Below the pieces are notes generated by a model. That model saw nothing but the letters and a program-made list of their open reading frames with translations. It was not told the origin of the DNA and ran no database searches. From Patescibacteria group bacterium (GTDB lineage Bacteria; Patescibacteriota; Patescibacteriia; Veblenbacterales; UBA10138), in NCBI GenBank assembly GCA_003512705.1, contig DOPF01000055.1, positions 4,273 to 12,875 of the forward strand: a stretch of DNA of 8,603 nucleotides, read 5' to 3'. Of this stretch, positions 1 through 6,140 are shown in pieces. The translations under genes were made by a program, and so were the position numbers. How positions within the stretch are numbered: position 1 is the stretch's first letter; each line of letters begins with the position of its first letter.

Positions 1-410
1 TTGGGGCTTGTCGTCGAAGTGTCATGCATTTATTTACCTGGGCTATGCCAAGAAGGTGGTGATGTAGGGTAATAAAAGAACCAGCGGCTTGGGGGCAAAA
101 AAATTTGCGCCGGTTCAATAGCAGTGGCAGATTACATGGCAATACACTCTCACCCTCTAGAACATGGTTGAAAGAGCAAGTAGGTTGTGAGTTTCGGATG
201 TGTGGGGGCAAAAAAACAGGCGGGCACTTTAATTATAAATTAACCCGGCAGCTTAGCCAGTGGACGCATAAAGCCGCACCACTACATGTCTTGGGTATCT
301 AAAGGTTAAAACTCACGTTTTATTATAAGCGTCTTATAAGATTTATTGTGCGACACTATATTTAGTGCATCTAAGCTTATTTATACGTCCCCTCTTTTCT
401 AGGTTGTAAT
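1..410. other. Intergenic stretch with no supportable gene
   Basis: I see no convincing coding region on either strand. All three plus-strand frames open at base 1 close by about base 72, so any gene entering from the left ends there and is too short to identify. A 65-codon plus frame at 105-302 starts with TTG, has no ribosome binding site and has a composition unlike a protein. I looked for tRNA, tmRNA, RNase P RNA and SRP RNA signatures and found none. Visible structure is limited to a repeated G5CA7 motif, a short hairpin at 95-111, a 10-base palindrome TCTTATAAGA at 332-341, and a small CACTA/TAGTG hairpin at 354-367. An unrecognised small RNA cannot be excluded. Confidence 0.6.
91..216 (+). 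repeat. Two copies of a 13-base G5CA7 motif
   Basis: The string gggggcaaaaaaa occurs exactly at 91-103 and again at 204-216, with starts 113 bases apart. Each copy is followed within a few bases by a GC-rich string (gcgccgg and ggcggg). In the first copy GCAAA (95-99) can pair with TTTGC (104-108), and the pairing extends to GG/CC across one bulged base. No role can be assigned. The low complexity makes chance recurrence quite possible. Confidence 0.4.
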
Positions 411-440
411 AAAAAACCTCCACGAGGGTTACCGTGGAGG
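411..440 (-). terminator. Rho-independent terminator of the 461-979 gene
   Basis: Read on the minus strand, an 8-bp perfect stem CCTCCACG/CGTGGAGG (417-424 with 433-440) encloses an 8-base loop and is followed directly by six U residues (411-416). It lies 20 bases beyond the stop codon of the 172-residue gene. The orientation is unambiguous, because on the plus strand the A-run precedes the stem and no T-run follows it. I see no terminator after the M23 gene upstream, so this one may also end readthrough transcripts from the gltX operon. Confidence 0.9.
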
Positions 441-460
441 GCTCTTACGCGTTACGCTTG

Positions 461-979
461 TTAATAGTCGCTTCGACCCACCCAAGGCCTGGGTTCACGT
501 GGTGTGTGGATTGGGGGCAGATGTACAGTCCTATCCCCGCCCGCCGGCGCTGCCGATGCTTTAGGCGCAGTCGGCCGGGGTTTGATAGGTATTTCTGGAT
601 GAATCTTGCGCCAGAATTGCACAAGATCTTGACGATGCACATCGGCCTCATTGTCAATTGTATCAGATATGATGAGGTCGATATGCGCGGCCAAGTCTTT
701 GAGCTCAGCCACCAGATTCTGGTATTCTGATACGTTCTCATCAGAATTGTAAAGCAGGAATATTGTATCGGCGGGAACTTGTTTGAGATGTTTCCGAAGG
801 TCAGCCTTGGCTGCGCCTGGGGCATAACCCCGGGTCGGTATTTGGATATTGTGAATCCGCACAGCGAGATTTTTTACTTGTTCCTCCAGTATCGGAAGCA
901 GCAGTAACTGCAAACTTCCCATCTGGAGAATTTTTTTTCCCATGACTATTACAGCGATGGGTGTGGTTTCTTGTGGCAT
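461..979 (-). CDS. Protein of unknown function, alpha/beta core with proline-rich tail
   Basis: I do not recognise this 172-residue protein. Residues 1-130 alternate predicted strands (around IAVIVMG, LAVRIHNIQ, DTIFLLYNSD, HIDLIISD) with helices, suggesting a small Rossmann- or flavodoxin-like sandwich. The tail from about 130 is rich in proline, alanine and glycine and probably disordered. There is no signal peptide. The start is well supported: AAAGGA lies 7 bases upstream and a near-consensus promoter lies before that. A perfect terminator follows, so the gene is a complete monocistronic unit. Its 18 leucines use 15 CTN codons, 2 TTG and only 1 TTA. The first 100 residues of the nearby priA use 7 TTA, 3 TTG and 3 CTG. 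This bias and the ordinary Shine-Dalgarno site set it apart and hint at acquisition. An overlapping minus frame (445-825) has none of these signals. Confidence 0.8.
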   Translation of the reverse strand: MPQETTPIAVIVMGKKILQMGSLQLLLLPILEEQVKNLAVRIHNIQIPTRGYAPGAAKADLRKHLKQVPADTIFLLYNSDENVSEYQNLVAELKDLAAHIDLIISDTIDNEADVHRQDLVQFWRKIHPEIPIKPRPTAPKASAAPAGGDRTVHLPPIHTPREPRPWVGRSDY

Positions 980-986
980 GGTATTA

Positions 987-992
987 TCCTTT
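987..992 (-). promoter_or_regulatory. Shine-Dalgarno site of the 461-979 gene
   Basis: AAAGGA on the minus strand, with 7 bases between it and the ATG at 979-977. It fixes the start of the 172-residue protein. It is the only clear Shine-Dalgarno site I find before any gene in this window. Confidence 0.75.
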
Positions 993-1021
993 AGGTAATG
1001 TGCAATATCAAAATCGTCCCC

Positions 1022-1050
1022 ATTGTAGATTATATTAACTGATTTGTCAA
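1022..1050 (-). promoter_or_regulatory. Sigma70-type promoter for the 461-979 gene
   Basis: On the minus strand a perfect -35 TTGACA (1050-1045) is followed after exactly 17 bases by -10 TACAAT (1027-1022). Transcription should begin near 1015, giving a leader of about 35 bases that contains the Shine-Dalgarno site. The -35 box lies just after the stop codon of the M23 gene, and its GACAA forms the right arm of a small TTGTC/GACAA hairpin. A TATAAT also occurs 10 bases after the -35, but that spacing is too short to use. Confidence 0.8.
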
Positions 1051-1057
1051 CGACAAT

Positions 1058-2251
1058 TTAGGGCAGGTAAAGTAAAGGATCTACTGGCAAGCCGTTCATT
1101 CTGACTTCAAAATGCAGGTGCGGGCCAGTAGTTAAGTTCCCGGCTCCCCTAGTGCCGGGGGTGCCACCGGTGCCACCGATGATTTGTCCTTTAGTTACAA
1201 AATCACCATCGGCCACATCAATTCGACTGACGTGCCCATATACAGTGGAGAATCCGTCGGCGTGTATTAAAAGTATGTAGCTATAACCAAGGCCGGCGTC
1301 GCGAGCGCGCCCGACCACACCGGAGGCTGCGGCCTTGATGGTGGTGCCTTGCGATGCCCTAATATCAATAGCCGGGTGTTCAAAATACTTTCTAAAAGGA
1401 TAGGTCGGGTCTTTGAAGTATGCGGTTATTCCTCGGGCCGGACTAACTGGCCATATCAACGTGGCATCGCCGAATTGGCCAAGCGGGCCAGTAGCCTGCG
1501 ATAATTTTTGCCGCAATTCGTTTTCTAGTCTCTTAATATCAGAATCGGCCTGCGCCTGTTCGGCGACAGCCTTGGCCAGTAAATCTTGGTAACGCGATTC
1601 CGACTGTCTGGTTTGAGTAATCAACGCCGACTTGGTGTCTTTGGTGGCAAGGACCAATGATTGGTTAGTCTCCAATTCTTGTTGAACATCAAGTAGTTCA
1701 ATTTTTTTGTTAGATAAATCTTGCTGCTTAACTTCCAATTCCGCTTTTAATGTTTGCAGTTGATTAATATTAGATTGCAATGTCCCCTGTAATTCCGACA
1801 AGTAATTTAGTTGATCAAAAAAGACACTTAGGCTTTTGTGTAATACTAGGATTTCAACCAAAGATCGCTGATCGGAAATGTATAATTGCCTAATGATTTC
1901 CGCCACCTTGTCTTTAGCATTATTGATGTTTTTGTCTTTGGCATCTATTTCTTCGCTAATAGATGTAATTTCCAACCCCACAGTCGCTAATTGCAGCTCG
2001 TTGGCTGCAATATCCAGTTGATATTTGGCGATTTTATCGTCTAATACCAATAATTGACGGCGGAGGCTATTTACCTCGGCCTGTTTAGTAGCAATTAGGT
2101 TTTTATAATCCTCAATTTGTTTTTGCAAATCATCTAACCTGGCTTTATTGGAAGCAATTTTATCCTGTAATTCGTTAACCTCCGCCATTCGGCCCGAAGC
2201 CGCAGGAATTAATAAAGAAAGGATGATTAATGAAACAATTAGCGCTCTCAT
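1058..2251 (-). CDS. Secreted coiled-coil M23 family peptidoglycan endopeptidase (EnvC/CwlO-like layout)
   Basis: Predicted zinc endopeptidase that cuts peptide cross-bridges in peptidoglycan outside the membrane. Residues 1-20 form a signal peptide or N-terminal anchor. Residues 21-255 are long heptad-rich coiled coil with no detectable catalytic motif, resembling the regulatory coils of EnvC-type proteins. Residues 265-397 are the LytM/M23 domain. All expected active-site residues are present by alignment with LytM: H292 and D296 (HPAID), H380 of HLH as zinc ligands, and H340 (YGH) and H378 as catalytic histidines. It therefore appears active, unlike many division-associated homologues. Its ATG overlaps the gltX stop by 4 bases (ATGA), implying translational coupling, and no Shine-Dalgarno site is visible. 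A role in division or wall remodelling is inferred from the architecture. No lipobox cysteine is seen, so it is probably not a lipoprotein. Confidence 0.92.
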   Translation of the reverse strand: MRALIVSLIILSLLIPAASGRMAEVNELQDKIASNKARLDDLQKQIEDYKNLIATKQAEVNSLRRQLLVLDDKIAKYQLDIAANELQLATVGLEITSISEEIDAKDKNINNAKDKVAEIIRQLYISDQRSLVEILVLHKSLSVFFDQLNYLSELQGTLQSNINQLQTLKAELEVKQQDLSNKKIELLDVQQELETNQSLVLATKDTKSALITQTRQSESRYQDLLAKAVAEQAQADSDIKRLENELRQKLSQATGPLGQFGDATLIWPVSPARGITAYFKDPTYPFRKYFEHPAIDIRASQGTTIKAAASGVVGRARDAGLGYSYILLIHADGFSTVYGHVSRIDVADGDFVTKGQIIGGTGGTPGTRGAGNLTTGPHLHFEVRMNGLPVDPLLYLP

Positions 2252-3681
2252 GATTTTTTTAGAAGATTAATAGCTTGGTTTAACCTGCCTAAACTACTTT
2301 CCTTACCTAGGGCAGTCATCACATCAAATACATCGGGTGAGTTGGCTAAACCCGTTAAAGCCACGCGTATTGGCCACAATAGCTCTCCCCTACTAAACTC
2401 ACCGGCCGACACTAAACTTTCCGCGGCTGACCGAAGTGATTCTGTCGTCCAATTGGAAACGTTCGTAAATATATTTAAAGCCCGTTCTAAGGCTAGTAAG
2501 GTTTTGGCTGGGCTGCCCTTTTTGGGAATTAAGAGGGACGCCTCAAACTTAAGTTGTTTTTTGAAAAAGAAATCAGTCGCCTCGACGACGTCACTTAATT
2601 TAGTAAGTCGTGACTGTATGGAACTGGTAAAGCCAGTGGTGTCTTGTGAGTGTTTCGGGTAAAAAACCTGTAATTCCTTATCCAAATCCGCCACCGACAT
2701 TTTCCGTATATATTGCTCGTTAAACCAATTTAGTTTAGTAATGTCAAAAACAGCGCCAGCTTTTTGGACCCTGGACAAATCAAACTCGCGGGTTAAATCA
2801 TTTAACGTAAAAATTTCTTGTTCGTCGGTGGGGTGCCAGCCTAAAAGCGCCAAATAGTTCACCAAGGCTGGCGGTAAGTAGCCCTGACGACGGTAAGTAG
2901 ATAGCCAAACCGTGTCGCCGTCGCGACGTTTGGAAAGCTTGGATTTTTTTATATTCAAAACATTGGGCAAGTGACACCAGATAGGCGCGCTCCATCCGAA
3001 CGCTTTATAAAGAAGTACATGTTTAGCCGTAGATGGCAGCCACTCCTCTCCCCTAATGACGTGAGTAATTTGCATTAAATAATCATCAACCACATTAGCC
3101 AAGTGATAGGTGGGAAAGCCGTCAGATTTTAACAGTACTTGGTCGTCAATAGTGTTATTTTGAATGGTAATTTTACCATGAACTAAATCGGTAAATTCTG
3201 TAGTGCCGACCGGAACATGAAGCCTAACCACGTAGGGGGTTTTATCAGCAAAAAACTGCTTTACTTGATCGGCCGTCAAATTTAAACACTGCCTATCATA
3301 CATAGTTGGTTGTTTGGCTGTTTGCTGGTCTTGCCGCAGTTTTTCTAATCTATCTTTAGAACAAAAGCAATAATAGGCGTGGCCAGCCGCTACCAGGTTA
3401 TCCACATGCTTTTTATAAATATCAAGACGCTGTGATTGAATATATGGGCCGTAGGTGCCTTTTTTGTCTGGACCTTCGTCCCACTCTATTCCCAACCAAC
3501 GCAAATCATCCAGCAGACGCTTGGCACTGCCCGCCACGTAGCGGTTTTGATCAGTATCCTCCAACCTAAAAATAAACTTGCCACCGGCTTTTTTGGCAAA
3601 CAAATAATTATATAAAGCCGTGCGGGCGCTGCCTAAATGTAATTCGCCGGTTGGCGATGGTGCAAATCTAACCTTAGTCAT
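2248..3681 (-). CDS. gltX: Glutamyl-tRNA synthetase
   Basis: Class I aminoacyl-tRNA synthetase that charges tRNA with glutamate in the cytoplasm. The 477 residues match the usual bacterial length. The N-terminus carries the ATP-binding signature PSPTGELHLGSART, a HIGH variant HLGS at 15-18, then the RLEDTD motif at 39-44. The second class I signature appears as KLSKR at 248-252, corresponding to KMSKS. The C-terminal third (about 320-477) fits the helical anticodon-binding region. C105, C107 and C132 resemble remnants of the zinc site of some family members, but the full ligand set is not evident. The start overlaps the upstream fusion gene by 8 bases and the end overlaps the M23 gene by 4, so it is the middle of a three-gene operon. 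No Shine-Dalgarno site is visible. Whether it also charges tRNA-Gln for GatCAB cannot be told from this sequence. Confidence 0.97.
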   Translation of the reverse strand: MTKVRFAPSPTGELHLGSARTALYNYLFAKKAGGKFIFRLEDTDQNRYVAGSAKRLLDDLRWLGIEWDEGPDKKGTYGPYIQSQRLDIYKKHVDNLVAAGHAYYCFCSKDRLEKLRQDQQTAKQPTMYDRQCLNLTADQVKQFFADKTPYVVRLHVPVGTTEFTDLVHGKITIQNNTIDDQVLLKSDGFPTYHLANVVDDYLMQITHVIRGEEWLPSTAKHVLLYKAFGWSAPIWCHLPNVLNIKKSKLSKRRDGDTVWLSTYRRQGYLPPALVNYLALLGWHPTDEQEIFTLNDLTREFDLSRVQKAGAVFDITKLNWFNEQYIRKMSVADLDKELQVFYPKHSQDTTGFTSSIQSRLTKLSDVVEATDFFFKKQLKFEASLLIPKKGSPAKTLLALERALNIFTNVSNWTTESLRSAAESLVSAGEFSRGELLWPIRVALTGLANSPDVFDVMTALGKESSLGRLNQAINLLKKS

Positions 3682-4657
3682 GTAATTTTAGGATTTTTTT
3701 TAGTTCGTCATAAACCAGTTTGGTGTATTCTTGTCGCACCGGAAAAACTGTATTGACCAAGTCATTGAGCGCAACCCATTGGTAGCCCGAGGCCTCGCGG
3801 AGGTTTAACTTAATTTCCCCATCGCTCCCTAAAAATTGAAAATATACGGGCGTCTGTTCCTGGCCAATGTAATCGTTGTTATACCCGGGGTGAGCGTAGG
3901 GAAATTTGTATTTAAATTTAAAACCGCCAATTTGTAATAACTTTACAGATTTAATTCCACTTTCCTCGTTTAATTCGCGTCTAGCCGCTGGCTCAACTTT
4001 TTCGCCTTCGTCTATACCTCCTTGGGGCAGTTGCCAATGTCCCGGTGATCCGGCCCGCTCAATCAAGAACACTTCATTATTTTTATTGATCAAACAAATA
4101 GAAACATTAGGTCGATATTTTTCTTTTTTTCTCCCCGTGGTTAATAAAAAATGTTTTAACGCCTTATAATTTGGTCCGGCAGTAGTTAAAGTGCTTTCAA
4201 TTAGGGAAAATTCAGTTATGGTTAATTGGAGGTTAGGAAAGTCAAAATCCGGCACCGGCATTGGAGATTTTAATCTAGCTAAAGTTAGGTGCGGCGGTTT
4301 AGCGCTAACACCATTCAAACCCAACCCGCGACCGGCGGCGGTTAAATCACTCTGAATTTTTAAAAAATTATCGTCAGCCTTGGTTTTAATCGCCAACACC
4401 CGTGCCTCGGCCACCGAGGGTATTAAATCCCAACCAGTTAAGCTAATTTTTAGCGGTTTATTAGCTACCGCCACACCCTCCCCGACCTTAGCTAATTTCG
4501 TTACTAACTCCGGCGCAACTTCGCCTAAAAACGCTAGTGTGAAGTGTAAATTTTTTAACTCTACCGCCTTGCCCGGAATATTTTTTAGCCAGGCTGATAA
4601 TTTTTGTACTTCCCTAATTAAGTCAGGCGGCGCCCAGGCTCCAAAAAAAAGTCTCAT
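3674..4657 (-). CDS. Fusion of ThpR/LigT-type RNA 2',3'-cyclic phosphodiesterase and RppH-like Nudix hydrolase
   Basis: A 327-residue two-domain protein. Residues 1-172 are a 2H phosphoesterase of the ThpR/LigT family with both catalytic HxTx motifs, H38-F-T40 (NLHFTLAFLG) and H123-L-T125 (PPHLTLARLK). The family opens 2',3'-cyclic phosphates at RNA 3' ends. Residues 180-327 are a Nudix hydrolase with a perfect box from G213 to I235: G213, E219, R227-E228, E231-E232, G234. The preceding YRPNV (181-185) and WQLPQGG (208-214) are hallmarks of the RppH/diadenosine-polyphosphatase branch, which removes pyrophosphate from RNA 5' ends or cleaves ApnA. Both halves look catalytically intact. A short basic linker (about 173-180) joins them. 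The gene heads the minus operon, with its ATG 7 bases from a -10 box. The start is firm, because MRLFFGAW matches the family N-terminus and the next methionine is at 133. Confidence 0.93.
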   Translation of the reverse strand: MRLFFGAWAPPDLIREVQKLSAWLKNIPGKAVELKNLHFTLAFLGEVAPELVTKLAKVGEGVAVANKPLKISLTGWDLIPSVAEARVLAIKTKADDNFLKIQSDLTAAGRGLGLNGVSAKPPHLTLARLKSPMPVPDFDFPNLQLTITEFSLIESTLTTAGPNYKALKHFLLTTGRKKEKYRPNVSICLINKNNEVFLIERAGSPGHWQLPQGGIDEGEKVEPAARRELNEESGIKSVKLLQIGGFKFKYKFPYAHPGYNNDYIGQEQTPVYFQFLGSDGEIKLNLREASGYQWVALNDLVNTVFPVRQEYTKLVYDELKKILKLHD

Positions 4658-4664
4658 TAGGTTA

Positions 4665-4693
4665 ATTATACCATTTTTCTATCAAATTACCAA
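4665..4693 (-). promoter_or_regulatory. Sigma70-type promoter of the fusion-gltX-M23 operon, probably leaderless
   Basis: On the minus strand, -35 TTGGTA (4693-4688), a 17-base spacer and a perfect -10 TATAAT (4670-4665). Only 7 bases separate the -10 from the ATG at 4657-4655, so the expected transcription start is at or within a base or two of the A of the start codon. There is no room for a Shine-Dalgarno site. Confidence 0.78.
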
Positions 4694-4703
4694 GATTTTT
4701 AAT

Positions 4704-4732
4704 TTGCCGATAAAATAATTCTAAGTTATAAT
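4704..4732 (+). promoter_or_regulatory. Sigma70-type promoter of the plus-strand operon, probably leaderless
   Basis: -35 TTGCCG (4704-4709), a 17-base spacer and a perfect -10 TATAAT (4727-4732). The ATG follows after 8 bases at 4741, so transcription should start about at the start codon. The -35 box lies 10 bases from the -35 box of the opposing promoter. The two promoters therefore share one compact divergent control region without overlapping. Confidence 0.78.
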
Positions 4733-4740
4733 ATCAATAT

Positions 4741-6132
4741 ATGAAAAAGGCCAAAATCGCCTATTTTTTAATCTTAATACTAACACTATCTTTGCCGCTG
4801 ACGCCGGCTTGGGCACAGGGAACGTTCAATCCTAACTACGTGTTAGCAGATCAGGATGTTTTTGATTATAAATCAATGACCTACCAGCAAATTTATGATT
4901 TTCTAAAAGCCAAGGGTAGCAGTTTAACTACTTATAAGGATCCCATTACCTCTATGCTGGCCGCCGACATAATTTACCGCGCCGCCCAAGACTATCGGGT
5001 TAACCCGAAATATTTACTGGCCTTACTGCAAAAAGAGCAAAGCTTAATTGAGAACGGGACACCAACGGCCAAAAAATATGATTGGGCGACTGGTTACGGA
5101 ATTTGTGACGGCTGTAGTATGGATGATCCTAAATTACAAAGATTCAAGGGCTTTTTCAATCAAATTTTTGCGGCGGCCAAATTTTTTCGTTTAGAGCTCG
5201 ACGATAACTTAGTAACCTTGGGAAAAACCTTTACTGGTTTCGGGCCGGGCGTAGCTAAAACCGTTGATGGTGTAACAGTGACTCCGGCTAATAACGCGAC
5301 CGCGTTATTGTATACTTACACACCCCATCTACATGGCAATGAATTATTGTGGAGCATTTGGGACCGCTACTTTTCTCGGGCTTATCCCGATGGATCAATA
5401 CTGAATATTGAGGGGGATCCTAAGCTGTGGTTGATACAAGATGCCCAAAGGCGGCAATTTGCATCGCGGGCAGTTTATTTTTCGTACTACAGCGACCCTA
5501 ATTTTGATCGTGTTATTACCGTCAGCGAGTCGGAAGTAAATAAATATCCCGAGGGCTACGCGATTAAATTTCCCGTTTACTCTTTCCTCCGCTCCCCGGC
5601 CGGAACGGTTTATTTGTTGCTGCCCAATGAAACTCGACGGGGCTTTAGCTCGGCCGAGGCTTTAAGAAAAATCGGCATCAACCCCGAAGAGATAGAAGAT
5701 GTCAGTTGGGAAGATTTGACCCAATACGCCGAAGGTGAACCGATTACTATCGAGTCGGTGCAGCCGGTTGGCACCCTAATACAAAATTCTAAAACCGGTG
5801 GAGTTTACTTTGTAGAAAACGGAGTCAAGCATCCAATTTTTTCCAAGGAAATTTTAGTTGCCAACTTCGGTTCTCGTAAAATTACTTCTAAGCAAACCAC
5901 GGCGGAGCTGGAAAAGTATATCACGGGCGAGCCGTTACTATTTAAAGAGGGTGAGTTAGTAAAATCAGATTCCCAACCGGCCGTTTATGTTATTTCCAAT
6001 AAGCAAAGGCGGCCGATTACTTCGGAGGCGGCGTTTGTTAAGCTGGGGTATAATTGGGATAATGTAATCGTTACTAACGCGGCGGCGATTGGGGTGCATT
6101 TGTTGGGTGAGCCGTTGGGTGAGCCTTTTTAA
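4741..6132 (+). CDS. Secreted lysozyme-like protein with four C-terminal repeats
   Basis: A 463-residue exported protein. Residues 1-25 are a clear signal peptide: KK, a hydrophobic core, and AWA before Q26. Residues 30-215 resemble a lysozyme-like domain that I recall from secreted actinobacterial proteins: VNPKYLLALLQKEQSL with E99 as candidate catalytic glutamate, then ATGYGIC, GFFNQIFAAAKFF, and a closing YTYTPH...W...YF segment. Muralytic activity is an inference, since the match is from memory. Residues 219-459 hold four repeats of about 58 residues that may bind a cell-surface polymer. C122 and C125 lie three apart and could form a disulfide or bind metal. The start is fixed by the signal peptide. 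The next methionine, M46, would remove it. It is the first gene of the plus operon, with the next gene 8 bases after its stop, and it lies divergent to the operon that encodes the M23 endopeptidase. Confidence 0.85.
   Translation: MKKAKIAYFLILILTLSLPLTPAWAQGTFNPNYVLADQDVFDYKSMTYQQIYDFLKAKGSSLTTYKDPITSMLAADIIYRAAQDYRVNPKYLLALLQKEQSLIENGTPTAKKYDWATGYGICDGCSMDDPKLQRFKGFFNQIFAAAKFFRLELDDNLVTLGKTFTGFGPGVAKTVDGVTVTPANNATALLYTYTPHLHGNELLWSIWDRYFSRAYPDGSILNIEGDPKLWLIQDAQRRQFASRAVYFSYYSDPNFDRVITVSESEVNKYPEGYAIKFPVYSFLRSPAGTVYLLLPNETRRGFSSAEALRKIGINPEEIEDVSWEDLTQYAEGEPITIESVQPVGTLIQNSKTGGVYFVENGVKHPIFSKEILVANFGSRKITSKQTTAELEKYITGEPLLFKEGELVKSDSQPAVYVISNKQRRPITSEAAFVKLGYNWDNVIVTNAAAIGVHLLGEPLGEPF
5395..6117 (+). 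repeat. Four protein repeats within the lysozyme-like gene
   Basis: Diverged protein repeats, not DNA-identical copies, at residues about 219-277, 281-337, 344-401 and 404-459. Each opens with a short strand (SILN, SFLR, GTLI, GELV) and continues with a Y/W-hydrophobic pattern (LWLI, VYLL, VYFV, VYVI). Next come a basic pair near an aromatic or isoleucine (RRQF, RRGF, KHPIF, RRPI) and a serine-led helix. Each ends in a G-x-x-hydrophobic turn (EGYAI, EGEPI, TGEPL, LGEPL). Repeats 2-4 are the most alike. The arrangement suggests small beta-rich surface- or polymer-binding modules, which is an inference. Confidence 0.75.
6102..6125 (+). repeat. Perfect 12-base tandem duplication at the gene 3' end
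   Basis: gttgggtgagcc occurs twice in direct tandem (6102-6113 and 6114-6125), giving LGEP LGEP at the C-terminus just before the stop. It keeps the frame and looks like a replication-slippage duplication. Its effect on the protein is probably nil. Confidence 0.85.
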
Positions 6133-6140
6133 TTTTTTTT

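Noticed and set aside
105..302. 65-codon plus-strand frame in the left intergenic region
   Set aside because: TTG start, no ribosome binding site, no promoter in position, and a sequence without protein-like hydrophobic patterning.
1..350. Possible tmRNA, RNase P RNA, SRP RNA or tRNA
   Set aside because: A GGGGCTT start and a gcagcttag string recall tmRNA. However, there is no acceptor/T-arm partner, the would-be tag frame has an early stop, and no conserved cores of the other RNAs are present.
445..825. 126-residue minus frame overlapping the 172-residue gene
   Set aside because: It lacks a Shine-Dalgarno site and promoter at its start, whereas the 461-979 frame has both and ends just before the terminator.
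1040..1058. Terminator for the M23 operon formed by the TTGTC/GACAA hairpin
   Set aside because: The stem is only 5 bp and AT-rich, and no U-run follows it on the minus strand.
2342..2662. 106-residue plus frame opposite gltX
   Set aside because: It is antisense to a well-supported gltX sequence, with no start signals of its own.
6026..6054. Internal promoter before the MEMO-like gene (TATAAT at 6049-6054)
   Set aside because: No acceptable -35 hexamer at 16-18 bases and no extended -10 TG. The sequence is explained as coding for the end of the repeat protein.
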